DNA of 64,000 bases from Xiphias gladius (GCF_016859285.1 NC_053418.1:6308521-6372520), one strand, 5' to 3'; shown: positions 12,755 through 29,363, counted from the stretch's first letter. The notes: generated from the sequence alone by a model not told the origin. Numbers and translations: made by a program.

Positions 12755-14850
12755 GTGAGTGTTTTATTTATTGGGTGTATTTGTGGGCGCTACATCATCT
12801 ACCCAGTCCCGGCTACTGCATTGGAAAAGCTGTTATGTGTTTCTCTGAACCGGAGCCAGTCTAAGTATGCTTATTTGGCCAAGGATCAGACTAGGCGTGT
12901 TGGCTTCTTGCTTTTACAGTTTCCTAACAAAGTACAAGCTGTGATGAATGCCAACTTTTGACTCTTGTTGTGTATGTGTAGGTGTGTGTTTTTTGGGGGT
13001 GGTGGAGGTGCAGAAGGTGACGGTGGAGTATTCCAGAGAGACACTGGTTGGAGACAGCAGCTTCTATAAGATAAACAGGATCTCCTCCTGAAGGTCGAGG
13101 GAGGTGCTTCTCAAGGCCCCCACAGACAATACTCTGGGTATTATTAACGGAAATGGCTAAGAATAGAGAGCAGGGGAGCAAGGTGGCTCCTCTGGCGGTC
13201 GTGTTGTTTGGGTTAAACAAGCCAAAACGGAACATCATCTGTAGAAGAGTGACTTCTCAAGCTTACATGCTGGGTGTGTCACACTCGCACAAGGCTAGAG
13301 GTTGATTTGGAGGGATTTATCTGGCTCTGATGTACAGCAGAGGCGAAGGAGTAGTTGTGGATCACTCTTGACTGGTTATGTATGGAGTTATTGCTTTTTT
13401 CAAGTTTGGATTTGTAAGTAGAACAATTTTTCAAGTGCATTGAGAGCATTTTTATCTGTCCTTTTACATGAAATATGTTGTTCCTGTGTTCTTTTTTAGT
13501 TTGGTATATTTTTTTAGATTGGTATATTTCATTCCAACAACTCGGAGTTGGTATGAAACCTCAAATCTACACCTTGCATGGATACATAAAGATTTACTCC
13601 CAATTAGAGGTGGATGACACGGATAAAATCCTCTATCACAGTATATGAATTTTTATTTCACAATATCATGATATATTACTTTTTCTGGAACATAAATTAT
13701 AAAGTGTTAGTGAATAAAATAACCACACGGGAATGTCTAGTTTTGGCTCCTTCAGTTAATACTTGATAAATCAAGGCACTTTATTACATTGATACAAGAA
13801 TTATATAAAAAGTAAATTTTGCCATTGCAACATTACTTACTATGGCCTAATGCACCCAGTGATGTTAAAGGGATAGGTGCCTCAGTATAAACGGTAGGGC
13901 GAAATCTTTGATGGTTAAACCAGATTGTATGGTCTCAAGGTATATCTCAATATATCAGTGCAAGTTAGTAGTGATATACATCAGTACAATACCCTGGATC
14001 AGTATTATCACCATTACTGACACATAGGTTATTGTTCAGATATGTATGACTCATCTATGTTACTTTAACTTCATCACTGTTTGTGTAACAGTGCAATTTT
14101 TGTTTTTCATTTTTTTATAGAATTTTATAAATATTGAAGAATTATACAATTTGAGTTACTTAGTTTAGGTGTGATAGGTGTGATAATCGGCATCAGAACA
14201 GAAGAGATGAATTAATGTGTCTCTGCTAATTAGGGTTTCCTTCCAGTGAAAATCAGACATAAAGGTTTTTCATGATTAAGCTAAACTAAAATCATTGTTT
14301 TGTTAATTTGCTCATTTATTATGTTTACAGCCTGCATACATTTTCTCGGCAGGTGCCTCATTGCCTGTGTGATATTTGTATTTATTTATTTTTTTTCATG
14401 AGGGCAACCCATTAATTCTTCAAAATTAAAATGCAGAAAAATTGACTATATTTTTTGTATGGCTGATTTGCCATTCGGCCATAACATTTGAAACGCTATG
14501 TCCAGTATGACACCCCTTTGAAAGCAAGATTAATTGTAGCTGAATATATGACTAAATCAATAACACAGTAGCCCACCCAGTGAAGTCAATCAAGCAATTC
14601 TTTGTCACAATTGAGAATCTCTGTTTCATTACTCCTGGCAGCTTTCAAATTAACAGTCTGGAATGTTCTGATGTATGACCTTGTTAGTTAGCAATGTAGT
14701 ATTGATTTGGCAGCTTGGTTTTGTGTTGTGGTTCAGGCAAAGGCTGTTCAGGCATTGATGGGAATGAGCGTTTTGATTTTTGACAACACTGTGTAGTATA
14801 TCAGGCCACTCTGTTATGATTTCCTCAAATCTTTTTTTCACAGATAAACC

Positions 14851-17408
14851 ATGATCCCCATCACAGAGCTGCGGTACTTTGTGGACACACAGCCAGCATA
14901 CCGCATCCTGAAACCATGGTGGGATGTGTTCACAGACTACATTTCCATTGTTATGCTCATGATTTCTGTGTTTGGTGGGACACTGCAGGTCACCCAGGAC
15001 AAGATGATTTGCCTGCCCTGTAAATGGGTGGTCAATGAGACCTGCAAGAAGAACTTAAATTCCACCCTCTCCACATCACTGTTCTTGGAGCCCAAAGGGA
15101 TCCAGTATGATTTGGACCGCCACCAATACAACTATGTGGATGCTGTGTGCTATGAGAATAGATTGCACTGGTTTGCCAAGTATTTTCCCTACCTAGTATT
15201 ACTTCATACCCTTATTTTTCTAGCTTGCAGCAACTTCTGGTTTAAGTTTCCACGGACTAGTTCCAAACTAGAGCACTTTGTATCCATCTTGCTGAAATGC
15301 TTTGACTCCCCATGGACAACTAGGGCACTGTCAGAGACAGTGGTTGAAGAGAGTGACCCAAAACCTATGAAAATGAACGGCTCAATGGACCACAAGGAGT
15401 CCGTTATCAGTGAGGATGTTGAAGCAAGTGTTCCTATGCTCCAAAGGACAAAGACACGCTTTGAGCAAGGCATTGTAGATAGAACAGAGACAGGGGTTTT
15501 GGACAAAAAAGAGGGTGAGCAGGCAAAGGCCCTGTTTGAAAAAGTGAAGAAGTTCCGTATACACGTTGAAGAAGGAGACATTGTGTACAGACTGTACATC
15601 CGTCAGACTATTATCAAAGTCATCAAGTTTATTTTGATAATCTGCTACACAGGGTATTACGTGCACGATATTAAATTTAGTGTTGACTGTTCGGTAAATA
15701 TAGAAAGCCTGACAGGTTACAGCGTGTACCGTTGTGCTCACCCGTTGGCTACACTTTTTAAAATCTTAGCCTGTTTTTACATTAGCTTAGTGGTTGTGTA
15801 TGGTTTGATCTGCATGTACACACTTTGCTGGATGCTCCGGCGCTCTCTAAAGAAATACTCCTTTGAGTCAATACGGGAAGAGAGCAGCTACAGTGACATA
15901 CCTGATGTGAAGAATGACTTTGCATTCATGTTGCACATGATAGATCAGTATGACCCTCTGTACTCCAAACGCTTTGCTGTGTTTCTCTCAGAAGTAAGTG
16001 AAAATAAGCTGAGGCAGCTGAACCTCAACAATGAGTGGACACTGGACAAGCTCAGGCAGAGGATAACTAAGAACTCACAGGAGAAGTTGGAGTTGCACCT
16101 TTTCATGCTAAGTGGCATTCCAGACACGGTTTTTGACCTGATGGAGCTGGAGGTCCTTAAACTGGAGCTTATACCAGACATCACCATCCCCCCAATCATC
16201 GCCCAGCTGCTCAACCTGCGAGAGATGTGGCTTTATCACACACCAGCTAAAATCGAAGCTCCCGCATTGGCTTTTTTGCGTGAGAACTTGAAATCTCTTC
16301 ACATCAAATTCACTGACATCAAAGAGATTCCCTTATGGATCTACAGTTTGAAGAATCTGAGTGAGCTTCATCTGACAGGGAATCTCAGTGCAGAGAACAA
16401 CCGTTACATTGTCATTGATGGACTCCGAGAGCTCAAGAGGCTCAAAGTTCTTCGTCTGAAGAGCAATCTCACCAAGCTACCTCAGGTGGTGACTGATGTG
16501 GGTATGCACCTCCAGAAGCTTTCCATCAACAATGAAGGCACCAAGCTGATGGTGCTCAACAGCCTGAAGAAGATGGTGAACCTGACAGAGCTGGAGCTCA
16601 TCCGCTGTGATCTAGAACGCATTCCGCACTCAATCTTCAGCTTGCACAACTTGCAGGAGATTGACCTGAAGGACAACAACCTGAAGACCATTGAGGAGAT
16701 CATCAGCTTCCAGCATCTTCATCGGCTGGTCTGCCTTAAGCTCTGGTACAACCAGATTGCCTATATTCCCATCCAGATCGGCACACTGACCAACCTGGAG
16801 AAGCTGTACCTGAACAGAAACAAGATTGAGAAGATCCCTAGCCAGTTGTTTTATTGCCGCAAGCTGCGCTTCCTGGACCTGAGCCATAACAACCTGACCT
16901 ATATCCCAACAGACATTGGCTTCCTCCAGAATCTTCAGTACCTGGCAGTGACAGCCAACAGGGTGAGAACTTGAATATCACTTTTTTTATAACCATTTTA
17001 ATCTTCGTTGATTGTATATGGTATTGTTGTTGTTTGCAACAATTTGTCCGCTGATGAAAAATGTTAGATACAAATTATAACGTCTCTCCTGTTCTCTTTT
17101 TTTCAAATTACCCTCCCCATCTCGAAATAAAGATTGAGAGTCTGCCTAATGAGCTGTTCCAGTGCAAGAAGCTTCGCACTCTGAACTTGGGGAACAATTG
17201 CCTGCAGTCTTTGCCATCACGGTTTGGCGAGCTGACTGGGTTGACACAGCTAGAGCTGAGAGGAAACCGTCTGGAGTGTTTGCCCGTGGAGCTGAGTGAG
17301 TGCCGACAGCTAAAGAGAACTGGTCTCGTGGTGGAGGAGGACCTCTTCAACACGCTGCCCACTGAGGTTAAGGAACAGCTGTGGAAAGTTGACAAAGAAC
17401 AAGCTTAA
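14851..17408 (+). CDS. lrrc8a: LRRC8A (SWELL1) volume-regulated anion channel subunit
   Basis: Two coding exons, 14851-16962 and 17133-17408, separated by a 170-base GT-AG intron, give 795 residues ending in KEQA. LRRC8A is the obligatory plasma-membrane subunit of the hexameric VRAC channel, which passes chloride and organic osmolytes when cells swell. The N-terminus MIPITELRYF is characteristic. Membrane helices lie at about 23-47, 110-131, 253-273 and 299-329. The first extracellular loop holds Cys54, Cys57, Cys65, Cys100 and sequons at Asn62 and Asn70; the second holds Cys280 and Cys295. The pore arginine equivalent to human Arg103 is Arg90 in DLDR. The loop is about 13 residues shorter than in human. 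From about residue 395 the chain is leucine-rich repeats on the cytoplasmic side. The start is set by an acceptor CACAG|ATAAACC just upstream. It is closer to LRRC8A than to B-E throughout; whether it is the a or b teleost duplicate is undecided. Confidence 0.97.
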
Positions 17409-17429
17409 ACAGGCCTGTAGCTGTGAGCG

Positions 17430-17435
17430 AATAAA
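17430..17435 (+). terminator. proximal poly(A) signal, lrrc8a
   Basis: AATAAA begins 22 bases after the lrrc8a stop codon. Use of this site would give an unusually short 3' UTR; a distal alternative exists at 22307. Confidence 0.35.
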
Positions 17436-20400
17436 GATACTCACCAACAGGGCCCTGACACAGGAGGAATGCCCATACTGTCCCAGAGGGCTTGCTGGAA
17501 CAGGCAGTAGACCTGCTGCAGTGTACTGCCAGTAAGGTTTGGTATCAAGAACCAGTGCCAGTTTGGCAAAACCAAAATACTAATTCTGGTAGCTTCTGGT
17601 AGTTCTCTTAGTTCCTAACTGTCCAGTTGATTTTTTTTATTCCCTTACAAACAACCCCCTAGGCCTTTCCACCATAACCCAGTAATGATGCTTCTCAGCA
17701 ATAATGTAGCAGTGCCATTGTAATCAGCAGCGTGTGTTTACATTTAATGCTTCTCAGTTATGGTGGAGAAGTTTAAATTATGGTAAACTATGAGCCATCT
17801 TTACACAAAACAGAAATGGAACTTGAACAAGTTTTCCAAAAACATCAGGTTCTTGCCTAATCAAGATTGAATCAAGAAAAATCTGTCCAGTAAAAACACG
17901 AGGTAGCAAGGTGATCTCTAAGACCTCTAGCTTTTAATAGTCAAACAGCAACCATCACTTACTCCGGTTGGTTTGAGCTGTACTGAACTCCAATTGCATC
18001 ATTATATGCAAAGGAAAAATCATAAAATTATGAAATCAAGAAAGGCAAGAGGCTGAAACTCTGTCTTTTATTTTGTTGGGGAAAAAATTAAGCTGATTTT
18101 CACTTACAGTATTTGACAAGTCATCTGGTTATATCACCAAATATTATTTCTGTGTATAGGGAATGATAATACCAATCACAAGCAAACTACACAGTCAGGT
18201 TAGCGATCCTATAAGTTTGAGTCAGAATAGTAGCTATTTCATAGCTTTGCTTCCAGAACTGACCTTACACAGATTTAAACTGGTGGTCAGAGTGTGTCTG
18301 CTTCAGAGGGATGACAACGGCCTTGAAATACCTTAATATGTGCTTTGTTTGCAAATGTTGAGAAAATCATGAGATTATGACACAAAATCCCAAATCAGGG
18401 ATGACTAATGATGAGCCGTGTCAAGAAAGGTTGTAGTTTCTGAAATTCTTGTGTCTGAGAAGTTGTTGTATAAGGTGGGAAGAAGAGGGTCATTGATGAT
18501 ACTTTGTTATGAGTGCAAGTGCTGTAGAGGAGGAGGAGTTGTCTTTGGCTGGCCTGAGTCTTGGTAGCAGAACAACATTTGTGGTATTATACTAGAGAGT
18601 GCAATCTTCACATTACATCAGCTGGGTGGAGGGGTCGACAGTCTCTTTCTGGGGGGGAAGCGGTGTTGTGTGTTTGAACTAGAGCTTGACTTAGCAGTTA
18701 CTGTACTGAATGCAACCCAGTGGTCGTTACAAAACATCAACCCCCACAGAGTTACATTAGCGGAGCATCTTATCAGGAAGCAGATACCCTACCCTTACTG
18801 CCAGTATACTAATCAGTGGGAACTGAGCAAAATCTATTTCACGGCCATGCTGCATTCACATTTTTTTTTTTTTTTTTTTTTTTGCAAGGGATTGCACAAA
18901 ACAAAGTGAACAAATATGGGGAAAATGCTGAAAACGTTTTGAATGAGATGCGTCATGTCTGCATTATAAGAATTCAAATGAAGTTTATACTGAATAACAT
19001 AGTGACATTGAAATGTGTTCCAGATCTTTGTTAATATGTCGGAAACTAACGTAGATGCTTACCTGAAACACTACATCGGTTTATTACCCTTGCTGTGGTG
19101 GATATGATGTAACCACTGGTCTACAGTATGCCCCGATAGTTAAGTGTTACTATCTGCAAACAACAAGTAAAGGACCAGATACGTCCTCAAATCTGTTTTC
19201 TGAGCGCCTGGCCTTGTGTTCTTTTCAGTTTATTATGATATTGTAATATGATGTTTCTACCTTAATAAGGACGTTATTCTGTTCTTCTAATCTAGCTGAA
19301 CTGCATTGTCCAAATATTGTGCAATCTTCGGTGCAGATGTTGTTCACGTGTGCGTGAGTTTACAGCCATCATACAGTATTAAGTGCTACATATGTAATTC
19401 ATAAGGGTGAGTTGAATAATAATTTATTGACATAATCAGAGTTTTTTTTATGTGCTAGAAGAATACAATAAGGTCCACAATTGCCATTTCTGAAACTTCA
19501 CCATGAAATTAAAAATTTTGGCTTTTACTTCAAAAAGTATAAGGCTTATAAATAACAAAAGCCACATTTCACTTAATGAAAAGAGACAATGTAATCCCAA
19601 CATTCATTTCAGTGGCAAGAAAGATTAGGCAGCATTTTTGAAAAGAACCACGGATTTCAGGTCATTTGCCTTAACTTTAACTTACTCTTTTTTGTGTGAT
19701 GTCCTTTTGGTGTTATATTTGGTTTGGCATCTGTGGAGTTCACAACACATGATCGTACTCATGACCATATTATGATGCAGATAATTGTCTTTAAAGCTGC
19801 ACTAGACTACCCAGACCCAAATGGTAATTGGCAGTTCTGCTGTTTTTTTTTTTTTTTTAATTTTCTGCTCTAATGTTTTCATTTTATCACTTCCTGTGAC
19901 CATGCTTGACTCCAGTAGTCAGTTTGGGCTAATATAAGGCATGTATGGTGTCTCAAATGTGATTAATGAGACTTTTTTTTTCTGTCATAGCCTTACCTTG
20001 AGACATTGGCTAACTTTATTTTTACATTAATGTCTGCCCTACTGCAGCTTTAACTCACTTTACCAGTGTTGCTGTGCACTGCTGACAGCTACTATAGAGT
20101 GTAAAAGTCAGAAGGAAGTGAAAATTATGATTTAAATTATCCAGTAAAATTTCTACCGGTCTTATTTGTAAACGTGATCTAGAAATTTAGCTGTTGGGTT
20201 TAAAATATAAGTTTTCTTCTTATTGAAGTGACACAAGCTCATTTTGGAAATGGAAGTGGACTTTTCTGTGTGTGTGACAGATTTTTGTATGTGTGTGTGT
20301 GTGCGTGTGTGTGTTTTTTGTTTTGTTTTTTGTTTTTTTTGTTTTTGTGCTAGATGCACTCATCTCTTATGTTAACCTGTCCCCGCCAGGAAATTATGCT

Positions 20401-22306
20401 AGAAATTATTTTAAAAGATTGTCAAAGCCAGACTTACCAAGTAATTTTCACTAAACGAATATTTAAAACTTTAAAATTTCACCTCACAGCAAGCAGGTCT
20501 TGGGTTCACAAATTTTGTCCAAGTTTCTCAAAATTTTGACTTACTGTCATATTTTATCGCAGTTTTGGCTTAATTTCTCATAATTGTAGGAGATAATATG
20601 AGAATTTTTATTTTATTTCATTTTTTGTCATAAATGGGCTTCCATACGTTTCAGGTCAGGTCACGCCATCTAATTGTTAACATTTATTTCTCTGGTTTCA
20701 AAGTGTGATCATTTGTAGAGAAGAGTTTAATACTTTTTTGCCTTGATGATACTTTTCTGCACTTGCGTTTTGCCACAATAAGCAGCATGACGCTAAAAAT
20801 GGAATTCAAGATCGATGCACAGCTCTGACACAGCACAGCATACAACAGGGGTTCATGTGTTTACTCTGAAAATAAAAAATTATCAGTTTATGTTTTAATA
20901 AACCTAACTGCAAGAAAACTTGGACATTAGCAATATACAGTAACTGGGTTGAAAAGCATAGGAATAGTTATGTACATATATTTCAAGAACATGTTTAACT
21001 ATCCTATATTGTGCAATATTGCCTTTATTTAAACTATGTAAAAGTAAATAGTGGTGTAGTTTTGTAATGTGCAGGGGCATTCTTTTTGTCACATTAATTT
21101 TACTACCGTAATAGCGGGGAATCTCAAATTAAGTAGATTAGATCAGATTTTTGGTCCTAGAGAATGCTTTTGCACTACAGCGGCTCTCCCACAAGTTACA
21201 TTTTGGTAAATGCAGATAAGGGTATACAACGAAGTGTATACAACACCTGTTTTGTATGTTTTCTGGTATGGGAATGTTCAAGTGAATGCCTGCCAGCCGT
21301 GAGATTAAAATGGTATTTGATTACAATTTTTTAGTGTTTTTGGAACTACACATAGAAAATCAAATTAAGTCTGGACGTTACCTCTAAGTCCCAACTGGAG
21401 CATTTTAAATGATATCCAGAATGCCTCAGCAATACGCGACGGATTAAGACAATCAACTATCGTATTAAAAGTGACATCACAAATGTCAAACGTTAAATTT
21501 TGTAGTGAGCACTACAAGTAAATGGTCAGTACATTTAAAAATACAGTGTATAGGTTGCTAGTAAAGTGTATTAGTAAATACATTAGATTTTTGTCACATA
21601 GCCATTGTTAATCTTTTTGTTCTCTGTATTTTCCCTCTCTGTTTATCATTTGACTCATTTTATTTTATTTCATTTCATTTTGACAGCTATTAGTATTACG
21701 ATAGTATAACTAAATTACTCAGGAAACCAGCTAGTACTCACATCTTTTTTGAGTTGATTGCCTATTTTTTATTACACCTTGTATTTTTATTTATTTAAAC
21801 AGCTGTGATAACATTTTTATATGCATTTCTATACATTCTTTTCTAGTTTAGTGTATTTAATATTGACTGCTGGTTTAAAACAAAATGTGTTTGTGTTTTT
21901 AAAGAAACCACTTGGTTTAACCTTGATTCTGTGTTTTCGTCAGTGACCATGTATTAATTGAGCTGTGTCAGGTCAGAATTGTTGAATTGTCATTGTGATT
22001 AGAACAGATGAAGTGTATGTGTGTTTGCATGATGGGCCTTTGTCACCCCTTGATGTCACCCATGTTCTTTGTCCTCTTAAAATAATTATTTTGGGTACAA
22101 AATCATTTTCAGTGTTCCTCAACTCAATTCCAATCATCGGTGATGCACAAATTTGGTTTTGTGCATTTTTTTTTTTTTTTGCCAAAAGTTTTTCATTAAA
22201 AAGGAAAACACCATAGAACAGTATTGACACGAGTGATGTAAAATTGAGCGAGTATTCTGTCTGAACAAGTGTCACTTCCTCTCTTGTACACCATCCACCA
22301 GGGTGA

Positions 22307-22317
22307 AATAAAATAAA
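22307..22317 (+). terminator. distal overlapping poly(A) signals
   Basis: Two AATAAA hexamers overlap here and are followed by a T/GT-rich stretch (GGTTGACC, then TTTCTGTTC), which suits a cleavage site. It is the best candidate for the far end of lrrc8a transcripts. Confidence 0.45.
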
Positions 22318-23046
22318 CTTGGTTGACCAAATTTGTATTGGTTTCTGTTCAGTTTCTGCTTGGATGTTGTGAAAGAGTCAGTTATCTCCTATATGATCAC
22401 CTACCCTGGTGCCATATAAGATACAGTACTGGTCACTGTCGTAATGTTTATTCAGATGCTTTTAAGAAGTCACATGGAAGTGCTCAGGTGTCTTACAGGG
22501 GAGATACCGTTCAATGAACACTTCATAAACACAAAGTCGTGTTATCTCCTGACAGTTTAGTTGGGAATATTCTTGTAATAATCAAATTAACCCAAAAGCA
22601 AAATTGGCAATATTCTATCAGACAATGCTTTGGAAAACGAATTTGGACATTAAATGTACAGATGCTCAGACAGTGAGGGGGACTGGAGGTTGGGGGGCCC
22701 ACAAGCTCATTTTTAGATTTATCTGTACATGCCTTAACTTCATCACAGATTCACTGTATGTACACTGCATAGGCTGCGTGGTTCACCATACAGTAGGTCA
22801 ACCAAACCCCAAAATCTGGCTTTTTGCATGGAGCTGTAACGCCACGGGTCCACGATGTATGTAAATAGCTCAAAGATCTGCACAGCATCATAGCGACAAA
22901 TGTGAAAATCAGTTTCATTTTGCGTGCGTTTGTGTGTGCCCATTTTAAGTGACTGTAAATGCCTTGCGGAACCATTCGGTGCCGGGTAACTGCGCGTAGA
23001 CGGACATGTTTCTCCGACACACCTGTTCGGAGACGCAGCGTTTGAA
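22318..23046 (+). promoter_or_regulatory. intergenic gap and probable ppil3 promoter
   Basis: No gene was recognised. The last 150 bases before the ppil3 start codon are richer in CpG (words such as TGCGCG, GACGG and GACGC) than the AT-rich DNA to the left, so a TATA-less promoter and 5' UTR probably lie here. Confidence 0.4.
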
Positions 23047-24773
23047 ATGGTAAAATTCGTTGTAGAATTTTCCAGCGGGTTGTAGTCGAAACACAATCAA
23101 CACAATAGTTCACTACGTTACGAACTAATCTTGTGGTTTAATGCAGTTAATCTAGCCAGGAGCCGGTTACCCGACTACGCTTGCGTAACGTCACAATTTC
23201 CTTGTGTTTGCTATCTGGGCAACAGGCTAAGCTAGCCGGACAACAACACCCGATAGCCGTTAACCACTGTGCCTGTTGAAAGTTCGCGTTTTAAGGATTT
23301 CATTGTGTGTGTTTTTTTTTTTCTGTTGTAAATTTCACAGGCTGTCACCCTTCACACAGACCTAGGCGACTTTAAAATCGAATTGTTCTGTGAGCGCACG
23401 CCGAGGACATGCGAGGTGAGTTACGTGTTTCACTGCTTCTCTTAACCGCAGGGCTGCACTTCACATCGCCGTCGACTGTTTTTTTTTTTTTTTTTTTCCC
23501 CCAACACAGAAGCACTTTCAGCTCCGTTTGTACTCAAATGCAGGGATCCTTCCATATCAGTTTTCGCAGTGTCCACGTCGTTCTGGGACCGAGACGCGCA
23601 CAGTGTAGCGCTCGTTTGGGAGACTCCCAAAACTCAGGAGTTGGAGTTGTGATATCAGCGCATGATCAGAAACCGAGGGGGGAATGTCTTTTAAATCAGT
23701 ACACTCTGGTTAAGGTGCCTAGATAGGTAGCTGCTAGACAGTTGCTCTTTTGTGGTTCCTTTTAGTCGCGACACTATTTATTTCTTTTATTTATTTGTAA
23801 TTTCCAAAAGGTCTTAAACAGAAATTCTGGTGTATTTTCCTTGATGAAGTCATGGTATATCATGGCATGTCCCTTTTTTTTTTTTAAATTGTTTTTATTT
23901 TACAGAACTTTGTGGCTCTGTGTGCCAGTGGGTTCTACAATGGTTGCATCTTCCACAGAAATATTAAAGGCTTCATGGTTCAAACAGGAGATCCTACAGG
24001 TACGGGACTGGTGTTGTACCTGATCAATACCTGAAGTGTCAGAATTCACATTCTCACTTTTGTTTTTTGTTTTTTTTGGATACCAATTCAATTATCCAGG
24101 CACAGGCAAAGGAGGAACAAGTATCTGGGGTCGCAATTTCGAAGATGAGTTCAGTGAGCACTTAAAAGTGAGTACGTCCTCCGGCCAGTTTTTACGTAAG
24201 TTGTTTTTATTCAGGGTTCAGAGTTTAATATTGTAACTTTTTCGTTCTTCTGATTTGTTTTATTTCAGCATAATGTGAGAGGGGTGGTCTCAATGGCTAA
24301 CAATGGCCCCAACACAAATGGCTCCCAGTTTTTCTTCACCTATGCCAAACAGCCTCACCTGGACATGAAGTACACAGTGTTTGGAAAGTATGTGACCTGT
24401 GTATCAGTAAATGAGCGTACGATTATGGTAGATCAAAATAGTCCTAGGGATGCAAAAGAGAGTGATGCTGTGAAAATTGTTTAGACTGTATTGTATAGAC
24501 AGCTGGTTAAGGTGTGCTTGACAGCTATTGATTAATTTATATAATACATCATATATAATTGAGGGGAATCCATGGGCCTTTTTTGTCGTGCAACTGCATG
24601 ACCTGAACTCATTTTAGATTGTCATCTCACCCTCTTCAACATGCAGGATTATTGATGGCCTGGAAACCCTGGATGAACTGGAGAAACTGCCTGTCAATGA
24701 AAAGACGTTTCGACCACTGACTGAAACCCGGATAAAGGATGTGACCATTCATGCTAACCCTTTTGCTGGATAG
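23047..24773 (+). CDS. ppil3: peptidyl-prolyl cis-trans isomerase-like 3
   Basis: Six coding exons: 23047-23049 (start codon only), 23341-23415, 23906-23999, 24100-24167, 24269-24387 and 24647-24773. The product is 161 residues, the same length as human PPIL3. It is a single-domain cyclophilin; the human protein is found in spliceosomes, so a nuclear role in folding during splicing is likely. Visible hallmarks are the [19 protein letters not shown] segment (Arg44, Phe49 and Gln52 of the catalytic face), [11 protein letters not shown] in the middle and [15 protein letters not shown] near the end. The position of the cyclosporin-contacting Trp is His (QPHLDMKY), as in the PPIL3 group. The first exon is inferred: AAATG|GTAAAATTC is the nearest upstream ATG directly before a donor and gives M-A-V-T-L-H. 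All other junctions are firm. Confidence 0.94.
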
Positions 24774-25468
24774 CCAACTTGGACTTGAAATTGGCAGATA
24801 GGCCTTGAACACAGCCATGAACTCTGAAGTTTCCCAATGAGCACAGTGATACAGTGTATGGTACCTTGCCAAAGTTAAAATGGACAACTTAGAGAATAGA
24901 AATTGGAAAGAAAGCTCCCAGACATCAACAATTGATAGGACACCGACTGAGGATGTGAAATGCTAAGTTGTATTAACAAAATTAGGGTTTATACACCAGA
25001 ATTTTCCAAATAAGCATGACCTAGAATTTAATTGTCATTTTGGGTGAAAAATATCTAATTGCTTTAATAACTAAACACCGTAGTCACTGTCTGTGAAGTA
25101 ATTCCAAATTTTACAACTTCATGAAAAATCCAGCAGTCTGATCTCAACAGCTTGTAGCTACATCTGTGATTGTAAAGTTTGAGAAATGGTTATTCTCCTT
25201 TTAAACTCATATCAACATGTCGCAGTCACTGTAACGAAGGAGTGCGAGTTATTCGTAGCCTATCCATTTTCATGCATTCACATTTAACACCATAAAAAGA
25301 AAACACGTGGCTTTATACGGCACTGCTGTAGGATTTGGATTTTCTTCAACAGACTATGTAAATAAATTGCCAATGTTTTGTACGAAATAAAGCTTTTGTA
25401 AATAATTTTCTATTGTCTATTCTATTGTCTATTTAGCATGATTCAAACATTTATTTTGTAATTGCTAA

Positions 25469-25472
<4 letters not shown>
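24774..25472 (+). other. ppil3 3' UTR
   Basis: The stretch is non-coding and runs from the stop codon to a clear AATAAA at 25386. No other feature was seen. Confidence 0.6.
25386..25391 (+). terminator. poly(A) signal of ppil3
   Basis: AATAAA followed by a T-rich stretch, about 610 bases after the ppil3 stop codon and the only strong candidate before the next gene. Confidence 0.7.
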
Positions 25473-25562
<90 letters not shown>

Positions 25563-25583
25563 TATATAAATATATATATATAA
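25473..25583. repeat. (AT)n microsatellite
   Basis: An uninterrupted alternating AT tract of about 83 bases (25473-25555) is followed by two short interrupted AT blocks. It lies between the ppil3 poly(A) site and the promoter of the dehydrogenase. Such tracts are self-complementary, can extrude as cruciforms and vary in length. Confidence 0.97.
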
Positions 25584-25791
25584 ATAAAATAATTTTACAT
25601 AATTGTTTTGTTGTTTTTTTTACACAGAAAAAACGCTAAAGGCGCGGTCGTACAGTGTCTAGGAGAGGAGTTGTAGTCATGTGAACTACAAGGTGACGTG
25701 ATTCGTGAGACTGCGTCATCACTAGTGGACGAACCATGTCTCACTCGCAATAGGAAGTTCTTGCAGAATACATAAAAACCTCACAGAAGTT

Positions 25792-29029
<3,238 letters not shown>

Positions 29030-29105
29030 GACCATGTATTGTAACATACAGCAGTCTGCTAATAGAGTGCTCTCAAATTTCAAATCTGTCTGTGTTTTTG
29101 TATCC

Positions 29106-29111
29106 AATAAA
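29106..29111 (+). terminator. poly(A) signal of the dehydrogenase gene
   Basis: AATAAA lies 77 bases after the stop codon. A second hexamer occurs at 29358-29363 after a poly-A run, so two 3' ends are possible. Confidence 0.55.
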
Positions 29112-29363
29112 ACTGGAGTTGACAGAACCACCCTAATGCCACAAAAAGGTCTAGAGGGGAAAACGAAACACAATATTACTGTATGTTTACAATGGAGCCG
29201 CTGTCAAGACTTGACAGTTCCAGATGTGAAATGAGCAGAAGGAAGCTAAAATGCACTTTCACAAGTACGCAGTTTAAATGTATTTTATTATCTTGCTTTG
29301 CTATGAAGTTTTCTTGGATGGAAAAAAAAAAAAAAAAAAAATTGAAAGCTGCTTATCAATAAA

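Larger units (their letters stand above)
17409..22317 (+). other. probable 3' UTR and flank of lrrc8a
   Basis: No coding sequence was found here. A proximal AATAAA lies 22 bases after the stop and a strong overlapping pair lies at 22307-22317. If the distal pair is used the 3' UTR is nearly 4.9 kb. The stretch is AT-rich with poly-T runs (for example near 18861 and 22169) and a GT-rich simple repeat near 20289-20316. How far the transcript extends needs RNA evidence. Confidence 0.4.

Noticed and set aside
12671-12961. 96-codon frame crossing the candidate lrrc8a leader exon
   Set aside because: It ignores a strong donor at 12755 and shows no recognisable domain.
22604-23113. Open frames of 86 to 120 codons upstream of ppil3
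   Set aside because: No family resemblance, both strands open by chance, and they lie in the presumed promoter.
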